Origin: Planctomycetia bacterium
GTDB lineage: Bacteria; Planctomycetota; Planctomycetia; Gemmatales; HRBIN36
Length of the DNA: 64,000 nucleotides
Assembly (NCBI GenBank): GCA_016795155.1
Contig: JAEUIE010000019.1
Location: forward strand, 1 to 64,000
Reading direction: 5' to 3'
The notes below the pieces were generated by a model, which saw nothing but the letters and a program-made list of their open reading frames with translations, made no database searches and was not told where the DNA came from. Below, in pieces: positions 61,880 through 64,000 of the stretch (position 1 is the first letter of the stretch; each line of letters opens with the position of its first letter). A program made the position numbers and the translations under genes.

Positions 61880-62332
61880 CTAGCCACCAATAACCCATTG
61901 GGCATCAACGGGTGTCCAGTTTACCAGTTCTTCTGCCTTAAACCAAAGCGCTATTTCTGCTGCAGCGTTTTCCGGGCTGTCGGAACCATGCACCAGATTG
62001 TTCTGAATACTGGCAGCATAGTCGCCACGAATGGTGCCGGGCATGGCTTTGGCGCCATCGGTTGGGCCAATGATATTGCGGCAGACGGTTACAGCTTCCC
62101 GGCCTTCCCAAACCATGGCAACTGTTGGCCCGCTGGTGATGAAACTCACCAGTGATTCATAGAACGGCTTCCCTTGGTGTACCGCATAATGTTTCTCAGC
62201 CAGTGCACGGCCTGCTGACACCAGCTTCAATGCCACCAGGCACAAACCCTTGCGTTCAAATCGGCCTGTCAGTTCACCCACCAGATGACGCTGCACTGCA
62301 TCCGGCTTCAGCAAAATCAAAGTTCGTTGCAT
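61880..62332 (-). CDS. ndk: Nucleoside diphosphate kinase
   Basis: A 150-residue protein with LILLKPDAVQRHLVG at the start, GPTDGAKAMPGTIRGDYA near 89-106, and the phosphohistidine His115 in NLVHGSDSPE. It moves a phosphate from NTP to NDP for nucleotide balance. Start at ATG 62332 gives the normal length; the frame is open to 62365. It is transcribed toward the DUF1571 gene, with a shared hairpin terminator. Confidence 0.97.
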   Translation of the reverse strand: MQRTLILLKPDAVQRHLVGELTGRFERKGLCLVALKLVSAGRALAEKHYAVHQGKPFYESLVSFITSGPTVAMVWEGREAVTVCRNIIGPTDGAKAMPGTIRGDYAASIQNNLVHGSDSPENAAAEIALWFKAEELVNWTPVDAQWVIGG

Positions 62333-62491
62333 GTTTCGTATGGTCCCAAACAGAATGGTTATCAAACTTCCAATGACATCTTATCAACTACTCATTTGAA
62401 GCAAGACTTGGCTAAGCGCGGTCTTCTGTTTCGTTCGCTTCGGGCAGGCAACTTTGTATGTTATCCTTACCCGATAACACAGGTAATTATC

Positions 62492-63364
62492 ATGCCGATC
62501 ATGTTACTTTTTGCAGCTTTTCTGCTTTTCACCGTGCCGCCGACAAAGGTTGCACAAGATGACGAGAAGCCTGCCCCAGCTTCAAAACTCCTTGAATCGT
62601 ACAACATCCCCTATCGCCTGAGCGATGTAAAACACGTGGTAGTTCGCATCAAGGTCAACGGCAAAGGGCCATTTAACTGTGTGGTCGATACCGGAGCACC
62701 GGCGGTTTACTTCGGCGATGAAATGGCCAAACAACTCGGATTGACTCCCAAAGAAGCAGGTTTCTTCCACACCTTCGAATCGATAGAAGTGGAAGGCGGA
62801 CTAAAACTCAAGAATGTCAAAGCCCGTGTTGAAGAACCTTTCCAACTTATCGGAATGAACAAGATCAATGCACCAGGGATGCGTTATCACGGCATTCTGG
62901 GATACTCAGTGCTTTCCCAGTTTCAGATCGAGTATGATTTCACCAAACATCATCTGGTCTGGTCCCGCATCGACTGGACGCCACCGCCTCCCATAGCTCT
63001 GGGCAGCCTGAGCGAAGGAGCCACCAAGAACATGAAAGCTATGGTCGGCCTGAGCATGTTCGCTACCAACCTGATGCCCAAGAAAGCTGATCCCAAGTTT
63101 GTTGCCCGTGGCCAGTTCGGCTGCGAACTCAGGGAAGAAGCAAAACATGTTGTGATTACTCGTGTTCTTGAAAAATCTGCAGCCTCAACAGCAGGCCTCA
63201 AGGTAAACGACAAAATACTCAGCTTGAACGATATGGAAGTTATTTCGCTGAAAGACCTGCAGAAAATCATCTCATCGGTGGAGCCGGAAAAGGAAATCGA
63301 CTTCGCTGTTCAGCGTGGACAGGACAAGGTCACCGGAAAAATTACACCCGTCCGCGGGTTCTAG
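62492..63364 (+). CDS. Retropepsin-like aspartic protease with PDZ domain
   Basis: A 290-residue exported protein. After a signal peptide (about 1-22), a retropepsin fold holds the catalytic DTGA at 66-69 (NCVVDTGAPAVYF), followed by the later hydrophobic-hydrophobic-Gly motif GILGYSVLS. A PDZ domain (about 195-285: VITRVLEKSAASTAGLKVNDKIL) lies at the C-terminus. Single-domain retropepsins usually dimerise to form one active site. Substrates are unknown. The frame is open back to 62285, but that extension overlaps the ndk promoter. A paralogue follows after 47 bases. Confidence 0.88.
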   Translation: MPIMLLFAAFLLFTVPPTKVAQDDEKPAPASKLLESYNIPYRLSDVKHVVVRIKVNGKGPFNCVVDTGAPAVYFGDEMAKQLGLTPKEAGFFHTFESIEVEGGLKLKNVKARVEEPFQLIGMNKINAPGMRYHGILGYSVLSQFQIEYDFTKHHLVWSRIDWTPPPPIALGSLSEGATKNMKAMVGLSMFATNLMPKKADPKFVARGQFGCELREEAKHVVITRVLEKSAASTAGLKVNDKILSLNDMEVISLKDLQKIISSVEPEKEIDFAVQRGQDKVTGKITPVRGF

Positions 63365-63411
63365 TCAATCATCTTAATCGGAAGCATTACACTCAGACAA
63401 CCGAGACACAC
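63365..63411. other. Short spacer between protease paralogues
   Basis: The 47 bases hold no clear terminator, so the two protease genes may be cotranscribed. Confidence 0.4.
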
Positions 63412-64000
63412 ATGTTCGCATTGCTGATAGCATTGACTCTTACAACTCCACAAAGCCCAGGCACTGATGCTCCTGCCGTCGTTCCCTTTGAGATCATCGG
63501 CTCCAAGCACATGGCAGTGAAGATCAAGATCAACGGCAAGGGACCTTACCGGGTCATCTTCGATACCGGTGCCCCGATTTCACTGATTTCCAACAAGGTT
63601 GCACAGGAATCAGGCCTTATCAAGCAAAAGGCAGGGTCAAAGACATTCATGGGCATGAATGGCATGATCAAGATTCCTGATCTGCAAGTCGGTGAGGTCA
63701 AAGCCAAAGACATCCAGGTCATCGTCATGGATCACCCCACGGTCAACGCTATCGGCGAAGTCGTTGGCCCAGTGGAGGGTATCATCGGCTATCCGTTTTT
63801 CGCCAAGTTTCGCACTACGGTCAATTATCAGAATAAAACGCTTACCATGCAGCCTTCCGGGTTTGATCCGGGTGATGTCATGGCATCGCTGATGACCACC
63901 ATGATGGCAGGCAACAGGGAAAGAAAAATACCACTGTCACCCACCACCATCTGGGGTTTATCGGTAGGCAAGGAAACCAGCGATGAAGAAAACGGTGTTG
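63412..64000 (+). CDS. Second retropepsin-like aspartic protease (cut by window end)
   Basis: An ATG at 63412 opens a frame that continues through the last base, so at least 196 residues are visible. A signal peptide (about 1-13) precedes KIKINGKGPYRVIFDTGAPI with the catalytic DTGA at 51-54, aligning closely with the upstream gene's KVNGKGPFNCVVDTGAPA. A later EGIIGYPFF corresponds to the Gly-bearing flap-side motif. The domain then continues past the window and probably ends in PDZ like its neighbour. The pair looks like a tandem duplication. Confidence in the start is moderate. Confidence 0.85.
   Translation, partial: MFALLIALTLTTPQSPGTDAPAVVPFEIIGSKHMAVKIKINGKGPYRVIFDTGAPISLISNKVAQESGLIKQKAGSKTFMGMNGMIKIPDLQVGEVKAKDIQVIVMDHPTVNAIGEVVGPVEGIIGYPFFAKFRTTVNYQNKTLTMQPSGFDPGDVMASLMTTMMAGNRERKIPLSPTTIWGLSVGKETSDEENGV

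Noticed and set aside
1-64000. CRISPR array, tRNA genes, prophage, integrase sites
   Set aside because: No regular spaced repeats, no cloverleaf-type sequence noticed by eye, and no phage or integrase genes. A tRNA search program was not run, so a missed tRNA cannot be ruled out fully.

Overview
The window is a chromosomal segment of a planctomycete (phylum Planctomycetota). A Gemmatales-like member is my best guess, but the sequence does not prove the family. The signs are lineage-typical families: two PVC-type haem-binding CxxCH proteins with N-terminal propeller domains (13389-16085, 28413-32048), a DUF1571 protein, a TIGR03067 protein, PQQ-propeller proteins, BD-FAE-like esterases, an S46 peptidase, a compact Hanks-type kinase, an FHA-GAF-PP2C regulator, a RsbU-like signalling style, and a 54-residue Lys/Arg-rich microprotein like DUF6800. 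Base composition looks close to 50% GC throughout. There is no sign of a prophage, plasmid or large island. Mobile-element traces are a transposase tail at the left edge, a MITE-like element at 43887-44017 and a short G/C-rich interspersed repeat near 16130.

Layout. 1-4300: IS5-type transposase remnant, FHA/GAF/PP2C phosphatase, a large secreted protein of unknown role, and RNase P RNA on the minus strand. 4488-10820: three overlapping genes (ATP-grasp ligase, CPBP intramembrane protease, giant Lhr helicase). 10891-16085: secreted esterase, PQQ propeller and CxxCH protein. 16161-18268: UDP-sugar dehydrogenase and a divergent membrane protein. 18344-23487: a four-gene plus-strand cassette (PaaK-like ligase, LuxE-like adenylating enzyme, acyl-reducing-type aldehyde dehydrogenase, Fe-alcohol dehydrogenase) that looks like a carboxylic-acid reduction route. 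23488-28333: minus-strand threonine dehydrogenase/KBL pair, then inositol-phosphate synthase and a DcuC-like carrier that overlap.

28413-39462: a second, larger CxxCH protein, a UVR-motif protein and the microprotein, followed by a probable metal-homeostasis operon. That operon holds a small membrane protein, a zinc-type ABC permease with an extracytoplasmic extension, a YcgR/ArsP-type permease, its His-rich YcgQ-like partner, and two paralogous secreted proteins with a Cys-x-x-Cys motif just after the signal peptide. 39565-42696: accA coupled to a Ser/Thr kinase, an ECF sigma factor with its terminator, a structured leader and a small ORF. 43026-50328: sugar-phosphate isomerase-type proteins, the MITE, ribD coupled to an MDR oxidoreductase, queA and small secreted proteins.

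50460-64000: a Cys/Gly-rich secreted protein, infA, a TPR lipoprotein, an esterase overlapping gluQRS, an MgtE with a roughly 90-residue extracytoplasmic insert, a homocysteine methyltransferase, an S46 peptidase, an RlmI-type methyltransferase, a glyoxalase-II-like hydrolase, a DUF1571 protein, ndk, and two tandem retropepsin-like proteases, the last cut by the window end.

The most interesting candidates are the paired CxxC proteins in the metal operon, the acid-reduction cassette, the palindromic MITE, and the MgtE insert. All functional claims come from reading motifs; no database search was run.
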